Positions 9,150 to 23,200 are shown, counted from the stretch's first letter. The stretch is 64,000 nt of DNA from Bretschneidera sinensis (GCA_023935145.1 CM043698.1:19533001-19597000); one strand, 5' to 3'. Notes: generated by a model from the letters alone, not told the origin. Made by a program: numbers and translations.

Positions 9150-12100
9150 ATGCCGTGCAAGAACAAGAGGAAGAGGAAGGAGGACCGATCGAGACCCACA
9201 ATTCACCCGAGAAACAAATACTCCGATAACCCGCCCGATTTCACTCACTTGGCGTCTGTCTACCCTTCCTTTAAGCCCTTCGTTTTCTACTCTTGCGACG
9301 GTCGACCCAGAATAGACTGGACAGACTTCAACGCGACTCGGGAGCTCACCCGGATCCTTCTACTCCACGATCACGACCTGAATTGGTAATTTCACTATAC
9401 CCTCACCATTTTTCATATTCTTTTTTTTCTCATTATTTTCAGTTCATTCAGTTTGGTTTTGATGAATTCCCTAGTGTAATTCAATAGGCTCTTGTGCTTG
9501 ATTTCTTTAAAAAAATTATGGAATATATTTACAGATGAACTTACCATGTTTTTGGTATATTAATAAATCATGGAATTCATTTGCGAATGAATTCCTATTG
9601 AGAATGCATATTTCAAATGAATTTTGTAGGAAGCAACCTAGAATTGAGTTCATTTTTTACATTTTACTTAAAGACTCATAGCATTATTAAATGGTTTTGT
9701 TAATAAAAATGAAGCTAAAATTTTGTTTACAACAAATCATGTCAGAGAAATCTAGGCAATGTTCTAAATTATCTGAAATCACCTATCTTTGTTAGTTTCC
9801 GCTTCAACCTGGATCCTTGCTTCCACAACAAGAGTTGCACTTATGAATATATTGAAATTAAGCGCAAAGATATATATGAAGAGCACATATTATTTACTAA
9901 AATGATTACAGTTACACACCATTGTCGCGTAGACATATTGTCTACGCATTATGCTACTAAGAATAGCTTTGCATACACGAGGAAGTTGCAACATGTAATT
10001 AAGGTTCTAATAGTAGCCTAGGTCGTCGTGTTATCATCAACATTCTACTAACTTTTTAAAAAAATTTAATAACCTTTACAATAATAATTGGGGCCTTAAT
10101 TGCATGTTGCATATTTCCTGTGTATGCAAAGCTATTCTTATTTCTTAGTAACATAATGAATTTATGTATGTGACAGTGGTGTGTAACTATAACCATTGAA
10201 GTAAATAATATGTTTTCTTCCCATTTATCTTTGTGCTTAATTTCACTATATTCATTAGTGCAACTCTTAGTGTAAAAGAAGGGATCGGGGTTGAAGCAGA
10301 ACATAACATAGATAGGTGATGTTCATTTAGAACATTTCCTCGATTTCTTTGACATGATTCGTTGTAATGAAAAATTTACCTTTGTTTTTATTGACAGAAC
10401 CATGTAATAATGCGACTAAAAGAGGAATTTGGTCCCCAAACTATCACATTAATTCGATTTTAGTCCGCAAACTATCAATTGTATCAATTTAGTCCCCAAA
10501 CTAGCATCATTGGAAGAATCAAGTCCTGTCGTCCTTTAAACTGTTAGAAAGCAAACTGAATTGCCCACATGGCATGCGAAAATCTAGGTCAGCCAACTTT
10601 CAAAAGGCCTAGACTTTATTCCAAGCACACACACGTGTAATAGGATTCAGGGAAGACCTTTTCCTTCACGATAGGCTAGGTCCTTCTTCTAGTCTTCCTC
10701 CATAGATCCCCTTCTCCACTCAAACATCTGCTCTTCATTATTTTCCCTCTCAAATCTTAATATTTCCTCAGAATTACTTTTCTCTCACCAACATTTTTCT
10801 TAGAGTTTCACCATATACTTCATTCTATCATAATCTGAGTTATGATGTGAGTAGGCTCGAAGAACGCTCACTTGTTAGAACCAATTTAAGCTAAGTTTAC
10901 TCAGTGAGGTACTCTCTTCCTCTAAAATTAGAATTATTTATATTTATTTTCAATTTTAGTTACGGTTTGGAGTTAAGGCTTGAATACAATATGAAAAGTC
11001 ATTAAAACATATGAGATGCATGTGATTATTTTTGTTAACTTTTGTAATAGAAGGTTAAATGTTATGGTTTTCTTCACGGATAATTGATTAGTTTATTTCA
11101 ATTTTTGTGTGTTAAACTAGGCCATTTAGATCTATGCTTGTGTTTGATCTGATATTTGTTTCACTTTGTTGGTAATGATTTCACATATGGTCTTGAAGAA
11201 AAGGAGTTCCATAACACTTGAGATGAAACCTCTTTTCTCAATCCTATTAATAGAGGGTGCATATAATAAACTTCTAGGCTCTTTGATAGTTGGCAGATGG
11301 CTGACCTGGTTTTGCATCTGCCACATGGGAAATTCAGTTTGCATTCTATTGTTTTAATGGATGACAAAACATGATTGGTTCAATAATATTAGTTTGGGGA
11401 CTAAATTGGTATAATTGATAGTTTGGGGTCTAAAATCGAATTAGTTTGATAGTTTAGGTCCAAAATCGTGTTTTAGCCTAGTAATGCTATGGGTATTTAA
11501 GTAAAATGTAAAAAATGAATCCAATTCTATGTTGAATCTTAAGTGGGCATTATGTATTTAGTTGATGATTGTTTGTAACGTGTTTTTTCTTGCTTTTGAA
11601 ATAACTTCAAATTTATTGCTTTTGAAACCAAGTGAAGCACTTTTAGTATATGTTTGTATTCTAATCAGTAATATATGCCTGTATTGTAACATTTAGCGCA
11701 TGGCTAATCCTGTTACACTTTAGTTGAGAGCAGAATGGCTTATTTCTTGGTGACTGAAAGGGAAGCTCATGTCAATCAAACCAAGTAGCTGAGCAAGTGA
11801 TGGTCTAATTTACTTGAGCCCTAATGATAACAACAACATTTTTTTTTCATTTTTTAAATACATTTACTCATTTATCAAATGTGGCGTAAGCTTTAAAGGA
11901 AGTGCAGTTTTGCTTTTTGTTTCATGCAACCTGCCTTTTGTAATGTGGAGAGAGTTTGTTGAACTAGTGATGGAGTATACAAGGAATATAGGGATTTTAA
12001 TATAGGAATTGGGGGATAGAGTCAACATGCCTTTTGTAATGTGGAGAGAGTTTGTTGAACTAGTGATGGAGTATACAAGGAATATTAGAATTAAGGATTT

Positions 12101-14169
12101 TAGTCTAGGAATTGGGGGATATTTAATTATGGGGATAATTATGTAATTAACAATATTAGAGGTTTTTAGAGTTTATTTAATTACTTTTCTTACTTAAGTT
12201 TTCCTTATCAGTCTAAGACTAGGATTTTAAGATATCTATATAAGCGTCCCTATGTTATTTTTAGTTAGCTTATGAATGAATAAAAATCAAATTATTGAAT
12301 CAAAACAACTTTGTGATTGAGTTTGTTGTTCGTGCTATGTAATTGCGATGTTTTTCGCATCCATGTGATTGGAATCAATCTATCTTTATTTTATCGTTCT
12401 TGTTTTGTTATTCCTTACTGTTCTATATCAAGTAGTATCAGAGCCTAAACTTTGATCTCCCACCACTGCTATCATCGACCCAAACTTTGTTCTCCCATCA
12501 TAGTAATCCAGATCCACCAAACAAACCCTAAACCCAATTCACAATACATCTACCAAAAAAACCTAGACCCAAATCAGTTTTAAAAAAAACAATTGAAAAG
12601 TAACGAGAGGCTGCCTTAATTTTCGTTGACTTTAAGCTTCCATTGTTAACATTATCAATATCAGAATGCTCCTGCGACTGAAACCCTGAAAAAATCAACC
12701 CGTCCGCTGTATCAGCTCCACGTGCCACCTCTTTGTTGGTAAGCCTCGCCGCTTAAATCTGAGCACACCATCTGGATTGGAAAGTTTCGATCTGTCCAAA
12801 CCTGCAACAAGATTATCATCGTAAAACCACCGCAAACCCCTACCACTCATCTACTGCTTCCGGCGAGTTCCATCGAGCGCCACCACCATCATCACGTTAA
12901 GAGATTGCCGACCAGCAAGATCTCATACGCCAACCCCCTTTTTTAATGGAATCCGCCATAGCCACCATGAAGAAGCTCTTGAATCTGGCCCATTGATAAA
13001 GTCAGGTTCTTGTTTTATTTTATTGTATTTCCTGCTTCTTAAATTTCTGTATTGAAAAAAATAAAAGAATCATGAAAACAAAACAGAGAAAAAAAAAGGT
13101 GAGTTATTTTGTTTCTTATTTTATGATCTAGAAGAACAAAAAGAAAAAGGAGAGGAAAAAAAGAAACCAGAAAAAAATAGAAAAAAGAGAATATATATAT
13201 ATACACACACACACACACATAAACACAGTTGTCATAATCGTACTATTCGCGATGCGAATTGTATAGTGAATTGAAAACTATCCCGAATCTTAGTTGAATC
13301 GACGATTCGGTGAAACGAATAGTAGAATTGCACTGAATATTCAGTTACGATTAAAAAACAACACATAGTCTATCGAACTTGTAGTGAAAAAAACTAAATA
13401 AATGACTCTTTAAACAATTTTTAGGAAATTCCTTACATGTGGAGGTGGATTAGGTTTTCTAAGCAAAACTCATAAGCTCCGGCAGGCTTTTACTTCATCT
13501 TTCTCTTTTCAATCTCAAACCCAAACTTGAAACAAGGTTGGAGACCTACAACACCATCAATTTCTTCCCCTGGTTTGAAGGTAAGCTCTTTCTCTACCTC
13601 TTTCATCTTTCATGGCTCTTTGCGCAAGTCACTCATTGTAGTTCTCAGTGTCGCTCAACTCTGTCCTCTTTGAGCTTTCTTTCTTCCCTCTCTCCCGTCA
13701 TTACTAAGAGAAATAATGAGTTTTGTTTTGTTCTAATGAAGAATGGGTTTTGATGTAAAAAAGAATGGGTTTTTTTATGCTTTGTGGTCCCCACTACTGT
13801 TTTGTTTACATCCTTAAAAGAATGGGTTTTTTTCTTTGTTGACCCACAGGCAGCCCATTGTTTAGAAATTGGTCTCTGATTCTCTTTTTAAAATTAGCTA
13901 TCTATTGTTTTTTTTTACATGCTTATAGTCCACTAATGCTTTGAAGTAAAGTTATAAAAATATCGGTGCAAAAAAAAATCTAAACACATAAACAACCATG
14001 ATCCCACTTACCCATATAAGGAAACAAAATATATTAATTGATTAAATAATATTTTGGTATAAACAACTCTAGAAGTTTTATTTTTCAACATGTTTAAACA
14101 TTATTTACTACATTAAAAAATAAAAATTGACCGAATCTTACGATTTCATTCGATTCACGATTTGACAAC

Positions 14170-14201
<32 letters not shown>

Positions 14202-17200
14202 TTACTGCTTTGAGAGGTATTCTTTTTGTTTTAAATGTATGAGCATGCTTGGTGTGTATTCTTCTTGCTTTATATGTATGAGCATGCTTATTTTTTAGTG
14301 TATTTACTATGTGTTATCATACTTGGGCACGTATTCAAAGTGTGAAGCTAAGCTATCAAGTGACTACTGTTGTTTGGATGAGTTGAAATCAAAAGGAATC
14401 AAGTATGGTTGGCCTTATCTTCCCCGGTGTATAAATAAGGAATATGAATAACTTAAATATTGGGTATGTTGTGATGAGAGACGAGTTGAGGAGTTGAAGA
14501 ACCAATATGAGTATGAGTGTAGTTCTCGAGATGTCCATGCTTTGAATGGTGATGATGATTATGTTTATGATGATGAAGGAGGTGCTTCTAAAAATTATTA
14601 TTATGATCCTAAAGATGCTTGCATGGTTGTATTGGGCATGATCGTGCTTGCAGAGGTTATGATGGATATGGTATATACGATAAGCTTGTGATAGAACATA
14701 AGTCCAACCCAATAGCTTCATCCAGAGACCGAGAGAAGATAATCAAGTTGTTGAAAGAATGTAACGAATTGTGCAAGCCTTTGAATGTTGTGACATTGAA
14801 AGATGATCGAGAAATCGATAAATCAAGACCAGTTGTCATTGAGGCATCAAATGATGATAAGATAGACTCTGAAGAGCAACAAGAGAAGATTTCGGAATAT
14901 GAGCCAGTCCTAATCAAGGTTGAAGTCAACAATAATGAAGAGATTTAAGTGGAGGTTGCACCTATTGAGTCAATTTCCTGTGAGATTGCCTTAGTTGAAC
15001 CAGTTCAGTAAGACGATGAATTAGTTGAGCACATTTCATATATTCAACTATGTTGAGTTATTATTTTTATTGCCTTTATTTTTCCTGAAGGGTAGTTTTG
15101 TACTTGGACTTATCTATCTCATATATAAATAATATGTTAGTAGGTGAAGGGTTATCTTCTTCTCTCTTTCCCTCTCTCATATCTAACCTAAACCCTAGAT
15201 TACAACTCAACTTGGTATCAGAGCCTCCTAATCAATCATTGTGTGACAAATCTGAAGAATAGACGAGGAGCACAACAAGAAATCATCAACAAAGATCTGT
15301 TAACGTCATCAACGTAGATGCTGATGTCAGCATATGACGTCAGCAAGGTGAGTTGTCTCCTCAATTTGGTCGACTCACCCAAAGAAAATTTTTGGTGAAG
15401 TTTCGTCTCGATCTGAGGTCGTTTGGTATGGTTTTCGAATTTTTCTTCCATTTTTCTAGATTTTAGTGCGATTTTTAAAAACTTTAGTTTTTTGGACTTT
15501 GGATCGACTTTGTTGCTTGGGGTAGTCTCTATGGGTGCCAACTAGGTGATTCTTGAGTGGCTTTGATGTTGTTTTGATGTTTGGATCACAATTGGTTGTT
15601 TTTTTATATGATTTGAAGAGTTGACTGTGTTTTTTCTTGAAGTCTGGCCTCTGTTTTCTTGGTTTCCTGCTTTTGCTGCTTTGGTATGGTGGTTGTAGCC
15701 TTGCTCTAATTCATCTTGTTGTGTAAAGAGGGCTATTTATGTGCCTTTCCATTAGTTTGTTGATCTTCTTGTGGATTTCTCAAGTGTTTTGGGAGGTTTG
15801 CCTTTTCTCAAGTCTGTTACTGCTTCTTTGACTGATTTAAGGGTTTGTTGGTTTAGTATCAGATCTGTTTTTATTGTTTGAACCTTATGTTTGAGATGGC
15901 AGAAGAGAAATCTAGCACTAAGACTGATTTGCCTAAATCTATCACTTCGAAAAAGTTGAATGGTCTGAATTACATAGCTTGGGCACATGCAGTTAGAGTT
16001 TATTTATGTGCACATCGAAGGTTGAAGTATTTGACTGACAATCCTCCTAGTGCTAGTGATCCAACTTATGAAGATTGGATTTGTGAGGACTTTGCTGTTA
16101 TGGGATTGCTATGGCATAGTATGGATCCCGATATTGCTACCACCGTTGAATTTTGTGACTTCTCCAAGAAAATTTGGGACTCAATTGCAGATTCATTTTC
16201 TCATCAGAGTAATGTTTCTCGTGTGTATGAGCTCTATAAGAAAATTTTCATCACCAAACAGTCTGGGAAACCTTTAGCTGAGTATTATAGCACACTTAAG
16301 AATTTGTGGGATCAATTGTTGCAGCATTGGCCTTTTACCACTAATTTAGAGCCGCAGAAGAAGCAATGGGAGGAGTTTATGATGGATAGCTTATTGTCTG
16401 GTTTGGATTATGATCTTCGTGGCTTTAAAGATCAGATCCTTGCAAGTGAGACCTTGCGTACGGCTGCTAATGCCTATTCCTGGCTATTGCGTTCTTCCCT
16501 AGGACAACATTCTCCCTTGATTAGTTCCCCTGTTACTTCTTCAGAGACTACTGCCTTGGTCTCTAACAGTGGAGGCCGTAGAGGATTTCGTGGTGGTTTC
16601 CGCGGTGGCCGTGGAGGCCGTAATTTTCGTGGTGGTGGTGGTCGCGTTGGTGGACGTAGTGATAGGAAGTGCAATTATTGTAGGGGTACAAATCACACTG
16701 AACCTTATTGCTTTCAGAAATATGGTAAGCCGAATTATGTGAATCAAGTCAGTGATGGTGTAGCACAGTCTCCAAGTATGGTATAGTCATAACCCACCTC
16801 TGTTGGATCTGCTTCTTCTAGTTCTGGTTCTCGTGATACGTTCAGTACTCAACTTGGCGAGCTTCTCGTCCAGCACTTGTGCAATGCACTTCCTTCTTTA
16901 CAGCCTTTTTCCTCCTCTATTGCTACCTTAGCTAATTCAGGTAATATTGCATGTGTCGCAGCTTCTCCCTTTTCATGGATTATTGATTCTGGTGCTACCA
17001 AAAATATCTCTGGTTTATCATCTTGTTTTTCTAATTTAACACCTGCTAATCATCATGTCGTGTTAGCTGATGGCTCTTCTCGGCCTATTCATGGACAAGG
17101 TGTTCTCCATCCCACCACCTCTCTCTTCTTACCTTCTAGTCTTTATATTCTTAATTTTCCCTTTAATTTGCTCTCTGTTAGTCAGTTGACAAAAGTGTGT

Positions 17201-20200
17201 TACAGTGTGAAATTCTTTTCACTTCTACTTCTTGTATTTTTCAGGACCTCAAGACCAAGAAGAAGATTGGTTTGGGGCATGAGAAAGACGATCTCTATCT
17301 TTTGGATCTCGGTGAATCCCTATCTCTCAGTTCATCCGCTTTGTCTGCTACAGTTTCTCCTCTTCAGTGGCACTTCCGCTTGGGTCATCCATCTTTGGCT
17401 AAATTGAAGACTGCTATTCGCTTTTTGAGTCCTTTGTCTAAATTAGAGTGTGAGGCATGTCAACTAGGGAAGCATCACCGTAGTTCTTTTCCTAGTAGTA
17501 CTCATGATCGTCAGTTTGAGTCATTTGTTTTAGTTCATACAGATATTTGGGGTCCATCTCGAACTGCTACTTTGAGTGTTTTTCGTTATTTTGTTATTTT
17601 TGTTGATGATTATTCCCGAATGACTTGGTTATTTTTAATGAAAGAGAGGTCTGAATTGCCTAGAATTGTTCTTCAATTTTATAATGAAATTCTTGTTCAA
17701 TTTAATAAGCGTGTTAAGATTTTTCGATCTGATAATGCCTTAGAGTATACCCAGGCCATTATGAATTCATTTTGCATTGATAGAGGCATTATTCATCAGA
17801 CTAGTTGTTCTCACACTTCCCAGCAAAATGGTGTGGCTGAGCGGAAACACCGCCATCTACTTGATATTGCTCGCACTTTAATGTTCAATATGAAGGTACC
17901 TAAACATTTTTGGGACGATGCTATTTTAACTGCTTGTTATCTCATTAATCGCATGCCTTCTACTGTTTTGAATCATAAGTCCCATTTTTTCTCTTGTTTA
18001 TCCTGCTCAGTCTCCTTTCTCCCTCACTCCTCGGGTTTTTGGTTGTGTTGCTTTTGTTCATGTGCTTGATTTGGGTCAGGATAAATTATCTCCTCGAGCT
18101 CGGAAATGTGTCTTCTTTGGGTATTCCCGTACTCAAAAAGACTATCATTATTACAGTCCTGATCCTCGTCGTTACTTTGTGAGTGCTGATGTCACATTTT
18201 TTTAGTCTGCTTCATTCTTTTCCTCCCAAAGTGAGAGTCTATTTTCAGATCTCATATCTTGTTGTGAGGGGGAGCGTTCTTTTCCCTCTCCTACTCTTCC
18301 AATGCCCATGTCTCCACCTATGGTCACTTCTCCGGTTTCCTCAGCTCCTTCTAACCTTCTGTTGCAGGTATACCACCAATCTCAAGATAGGCGTGTTATT
18401 TCTTATGGCCCTGTTCCTACAGCTTCAAGGTCTAAGGATCCTGTTTTGTCTCATTCTTCGAACACCGATGATTTACCTATTGCTCTACGCCGAGGTAAAA
18501 GAACTTGTACTCAACATCCTATTGCTCATTTCTTGTCTTATAGTCCTCTTTCACCTTGTTTGCAGTCTTTTGCTTGTTCTTTGTCCTCTATTTCTGTTCC
18601 TTCATCCTATAAGCAGGCACTATCTTCTTCTGGTTGGAAACAAGCTATGGATGAGGAAATGAGCGCACTTCACAAGAACCACACCTGGGAGCTTACTCCC
18701 CTTCCTCTAGGAAAACAGGCAGTGGGTTGTCGTTGGGTTTATATTGTTAAGTATCTTTCTGATGGTTCTATTGAACGTCTTAAAGCGCGGTTGGTTGCGA
18801 AAGGCTATACCCAAACCTATAGTGTTGACTACTTGGAGACCTTTTCCCCTGTTGCTCGCCTAAAGTCTGTTCACATCTTGCTCTCAGTGGCTGTTAATCG
18901 TTCTTGGCTTTTGTATCAACTTGATATCAATAATGCATTCCTTCATGGTGATCTTCAGGAGGAAGTGTATATGGACCAACCATCAGGATATGTTATTGCT
19001 GGGAATGGCCATCTTGTATGTCGTCTAAAGAAGGCCTTGTATGGTTTGAAACAGTCTCCTCGAGCTTTGTTTGATCGATTCAGTGCTGTTGTTCTTGCAT
19101 ATGGGTTCCAACGTTCTACCTCTGATCATTCCGTCTTTGTTCGTCCTTCCATTGCTGGCACCATTGTTTTGATTGTTTATGTGGATGACATTATTGTTTC
19201 TGGAGTGATTCAACTGGCATTGCTGATTTGAAGTGCTATTTGGGCCAGCAGTTCCATACTAAGGCCTTGAGTGCTCTTTGATATTTTCTTGGGATTGAAG
19301 TTGCTCGCTCTTCTCGGGGTCTTTCCCTTTCCCAACAGAAATATGTCCTTGACCTTTTGTCTGAAACTGGTCTCTTATGCTCACGCCCTGTGGATACTCC
19401 TATGGACTCTGCAGCAAAACTTGATAGTGAACAGGGTGATCTGTTTATTGATGTTGGTCGATATCGTCGGTTGGTTGGAAAGTTAATCTATCTTACTGTT
19501 ACTCGCCCTGACATTACCTATGCCGTTGGCGTCGTTAGTCAGTACATGCATGCTCCTCGACAACCTCATTTTGATGCTGTTTGTCGTATTCTCCATTATC
19601 TGAAGGGTAACCCTTGTAGAAGCTTGTTGTATAAACCCTCTACTTCTCTTTCTATCACTGGCTTTAGTGATGCTGATTGGGCTAGTTCTCGTTTTGATCG
19701 GCGGTCTACGTCCGGTTATTGTACCTTTGTTGGTGGGAATTTGGTTACTTGAAGGAGTAAGAAGCAAAATGTTGTTGCTCGTTCTAGTGCTGAGGCTGAG
19801 TATCGAGCTATGGCTCATACGGCTTCTGAAATATTGTGGGTTCGTGCTCTCCTTTGTGACCTTGGTATTGATGTTTCTGTTCCTCTGGAGATGTATTGTG
19901 ATAATCAGGCTGTTATTTTTATTGCTAATAATCCCGTCTTTAATGAATGTACCAAGCATATTGAAATGGATTGTCACTTTATTCGGGACTTGTTGCTCCG
20001 GAAGGAGCTTATTACTCCATATGTTTGTTCGTGTGATCAGCTTGGTGATATTCTTACAAAGCCTCTTGCTCGTACATCATTCCAGCAGCGGTCTTCCAAG
20101 CCGGGCATGTTTGATTTGTATGCTCCAGCTTGAAGGGGAGTGTTAGCGTTATTATTTTTATTTCCTTTATTTTTCCTGAAGGGTAGTTTTGTACTTGGAC

Positions 20201-23200
20201 TTATCTATCTCATATATAAATAATATGTTAACAGGTGAAGGGTTAATTGAATAAACCCTAAACCTTTCTTCTCCATCTTCTTCTCTCTTTCGCTCTCTCA
20301 TATCTAACCTAAACCCTAGATTACAACTCAACTAACTGGTTCAAGACCAAGATGTTGACAAAGATGAAAGAAAGCTCGATGACAAACTTGAGGTTGTTGA
20401 GCATATTGAGCCAGTTCCATGTGGGGTTGTTTTAGTCGAACCAATCTAGCAAGATGACAAGTTTGTTGAGCATATTGAGGACGTTGAAAAGGTTAAGGAC
20501 ATACAGGAAAGCAAGCTTGATGGCAAGATTGAGTTTATGATTGACACACTCCTTGATATTGATTTTATTCTACCTACATAGTTTCAAGCAAATCGACGAC
20601 AAACATTTCCACAAAAAAAAACTCACCTCCTAGTGACTTCGGCTTCAATAAGTTTCATGAACTTGCTTTGTTTCTAGCAATTTTCAACTTGAGGTTGAGT
20701 TCTTTCTAAGCGGTGAAAAATGGAGTACACAAAGAAGATTAGAATTAGGGATTTAATCTAAAAATTGGGGGATATTTTAATTATAAGTATAATTATGTAA
20801 TTGACAATATTAGAGTTTATTTACGTTTAGTTAATTAGTTTTCTAATTTAAGTTTTTCTTATTAGTTAAGACTAGGATTTTAAGATCTCTATATAAGAGA
20901 TGTCCCTATATTATTTTCAGTTAACTTATGAATGAATAAAAAAACAGATTATTGAAATCAAAACACCTTTGTGATTAAGCTTGTTGTTCGCGCCATGTGA
21001 TTTGGTTGCGGTGTTCTTCACGTCCATGTGATTCAGATTGCGGTTCCCATGCGATTTGGATTAATCTATCTTTATTTTATTTTATTGTTCTTGTTTTGTT
21101 CTTGGTCATTTTCTTCCGTACTGTTCTACATCAACTAGATGCATCGCGTGAAGTGAAATTCTGCTGACTTTGGACATTGAAATCTTTGGTTCCTAAAGAA
21201 TTTTCCTGCGCGACATTTCTTTTACCATATTCTGGTTTGAGTTACAGTGTGATTTCTATGCAAAACACAAAGGTTGTTCTTTCAGGCTATTTAGGCTATG
21301 AGTTTGATGTATTGAGGCTTTGTGCTTGTGATTAATTTTATGTAAATTGAATTATCTAGGTGGATTCCTGATGGGCAGCTTTGCCCAACAGTGCCCAACA
21401 GATCCAACTACATCCACTGGATTGAAGATCTTCTCTCATCTGACATCATTCCCAACACGAATACCAACACAGATAATGTGCGGGGTTTTGATATAGGAAC
21501 TGGAGCAAACTGCATTTACCCACTTCTTGGTGCATCCCTTTTGGGGTGGAGCTTTGTTGGGTCAGGTTAGCACCTTAGTTTTGTTATCATCATTCAAATT
21601 TCCTGAAACCTTTTGTTTCTCATGCAAAATTCATTTGTATTTTTATGTGACTGAACTTGGTTGCAGATGTGACTGATGTAGCACTAGAGTGGGCCGAGAG
21701 AAATGTTAGAAATAATCCACATATTTCAGATCTAATTGAGATTAGAAGAGTTAAAAGTTGTCAAGATGCCCTCTTTTCAGAAGATTCACAATATAACGAG
21801 TCAGTTTATGTTAAAAGCAAAATGGAAATGACTGCTGGTATAGCAGAGGATGCCGAGCCGTTACCATCATCTTCACTTGATATGCATGCATCTGCTGATA
21901 AGAGTTATCATGGACTGCCTATACTTCTTGATGTCGTCAGGGACAGTGAGAAGTTTGACTTCTGCATGTGTAATCCTCCATTTTTTGAGACCATGGAGGA
22001 AGCAGGATTGAATCCAAAAACTTCTTGTGGTGGAACTCCTGAGGAGATGGTTTGTCAAGGTGGGGAAAAGGCTTTTATAACTCGCATTATTGAAGATAGT
22101 GTTACATTGAAGCAATCTATCAGGTAGCATTCTTGTCCTAGACCTAGCTCTTGCACCTTAGATTCTTAATGTACTCCTCTATTGAAAATGAGCTTTTTAT
22201 GTGTAACTTTTCTTTTAGGTGGTATACTTCAATGGTTGGGAAGAAATCAAACCTCAAATTCCTAATATCAAAGCTTCGTGAAGTTAGAGTTACCATAGTT
22301 AAGACGACTGAATTTGTCCAAGGGCAAACATGTCGATGGGGCCTTGCCTGGTCTTTCGTGCCCCCTGCCAGGAAGATAATATTACCTCATGTGGCTCCGA
22401 AGAGTATCTTGTCTTTCATGCTCGAGGTTAGACATCTTTTTCTCTTGTCTGACTTAACAAGGTTGATTTTTCATGTAAACAAACTTATCCTGCTTGATGT
22501 TTTAATTATAGAGCCATTACTTTGTCATATGGGTATCACTAGTTACATGGCTGATTCAGTGTTCAGTCGATTATGTTACCTGGATTATCCACATTTGTTG
22601 CTATGGACCTAACCTTTACTTTAAGGGATAGTTTCAAAACCACCCGTGTTTATGTGGAAAATACATTTGCATCCATCTATTTTAAAAGTATACACTTGCA
22701 TCCCTGAAATTAGAGACATAAAAAAATTCTCTGAAAATAGAGATTAAGGGATACAAGTGTATACTTTTGACTAACGGTTGACTAGGATCCAGGGATGCAA
22801 GTGTAGGATCCAAGGATGCAAGTGCATATTTTTAAAATAGGGGGATGCAAGTGTATTTTCCATATAAACACATTAGTGTTTTTGTAATTATCCATTAGTG
22901 TGAAGTAAACTCCTGTTAGAAGAATCAAATGATTCAATATAATTGTTTTCTGACCGTCTCCAAATAAGAGATAATGTTAGGAGATGAGGGTTATTTCCCA
23001 GCCTCTTAGATTGTGAGTTCTTACATCTAGAATAAATATAAGAGAGAACGAAAATGCCTGTGCTGCATACGACTTTCTAAGGCTCTAGTTGCTTCAAGTT
23101 TCATATACATAATTATATTATGTGGTTTCTGTTCGTGCTAATGTGACATCTAATGGTGAAGCATACCTGCTTTCTAGGGCCTTCAACGCCAATTCGGTGC

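Larger units (their letters stand above)
15051..20333 (+). mobile_element. Ty1/copia retrotransposon, decayed, nested
   Basis: The 5' LTR is 15051-15212 and the 3' LTR 20141-20333; the 5' copy lacks about 31 bp internally. A perfect Met-tRNA PBS, TGGTATCAGAGC, starts at 15213, and a polypurine tract GAAGGGGAG ends at 20140. Target duplication AACTA (15046-15050)/AACTG (20334-20338); the paralogous element at 34770 has the uninterrupted CAACTGG. Domain order gag, protease, integrase, RT, RNase H is the copia order. Several stops and frameshifts make it incapable of autonomous movement. Confidence 0.92.
12064..21133 (+). mobile_element. Non-autonomous LTR retrotransposon, copy 1 (with nested copia)
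   Basis: The 5' LTR is 12064-12430 (TGATGGAG to CTATATCA) and the 3' LTR 20721-21133 (to TTCTACATCA). A perfect 5-bp target duplication ACTAG lies at 12059-12063 and 21134-21138. The PBS after the 5' LTR is a decayed Met-tRNA site (AGTAGTATCAGAGCC at 12431). Without the nested copia element it is about 3.8 kb. No protease, RT or integrase is recognisable; the internal region carries an inverted-terminal element (13227-14170) and remains of one acidic reading frame. This fits a LARD-like, non-autonomous element. It lies in the sense orientation in FIONA1 intron 1. Confidence 0.8.
9386..21359 (+). other. FIONA1 intron 1, transposon-filled
   Basis: Donor TTG/GTAATTT at 9385/9386 and acceptor ATCTAG/GTGGATT at 21359/21360 restore Asn-Trp-Trp-Ile. 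Almost all of its 11,974 bases are accounted for by a fold-back element, a MULE, an LTR element and a nested copia element. 11535-11930 is unassigned. Confidence 0.85.

Noticed and set aside
12528..12728. Minus-strand coding region in the LTR element (also near 32403-32656)
   Set aside because: Similar frames occur in both copies only because the element is duplicated; no recognisable domain, and the frame lengths differ between copies.
16474..16747. Proline-rich minus-strand proteins
   Set aside because: They are antisense shadows of the Gly/Arg-rich linker in the copia gag.
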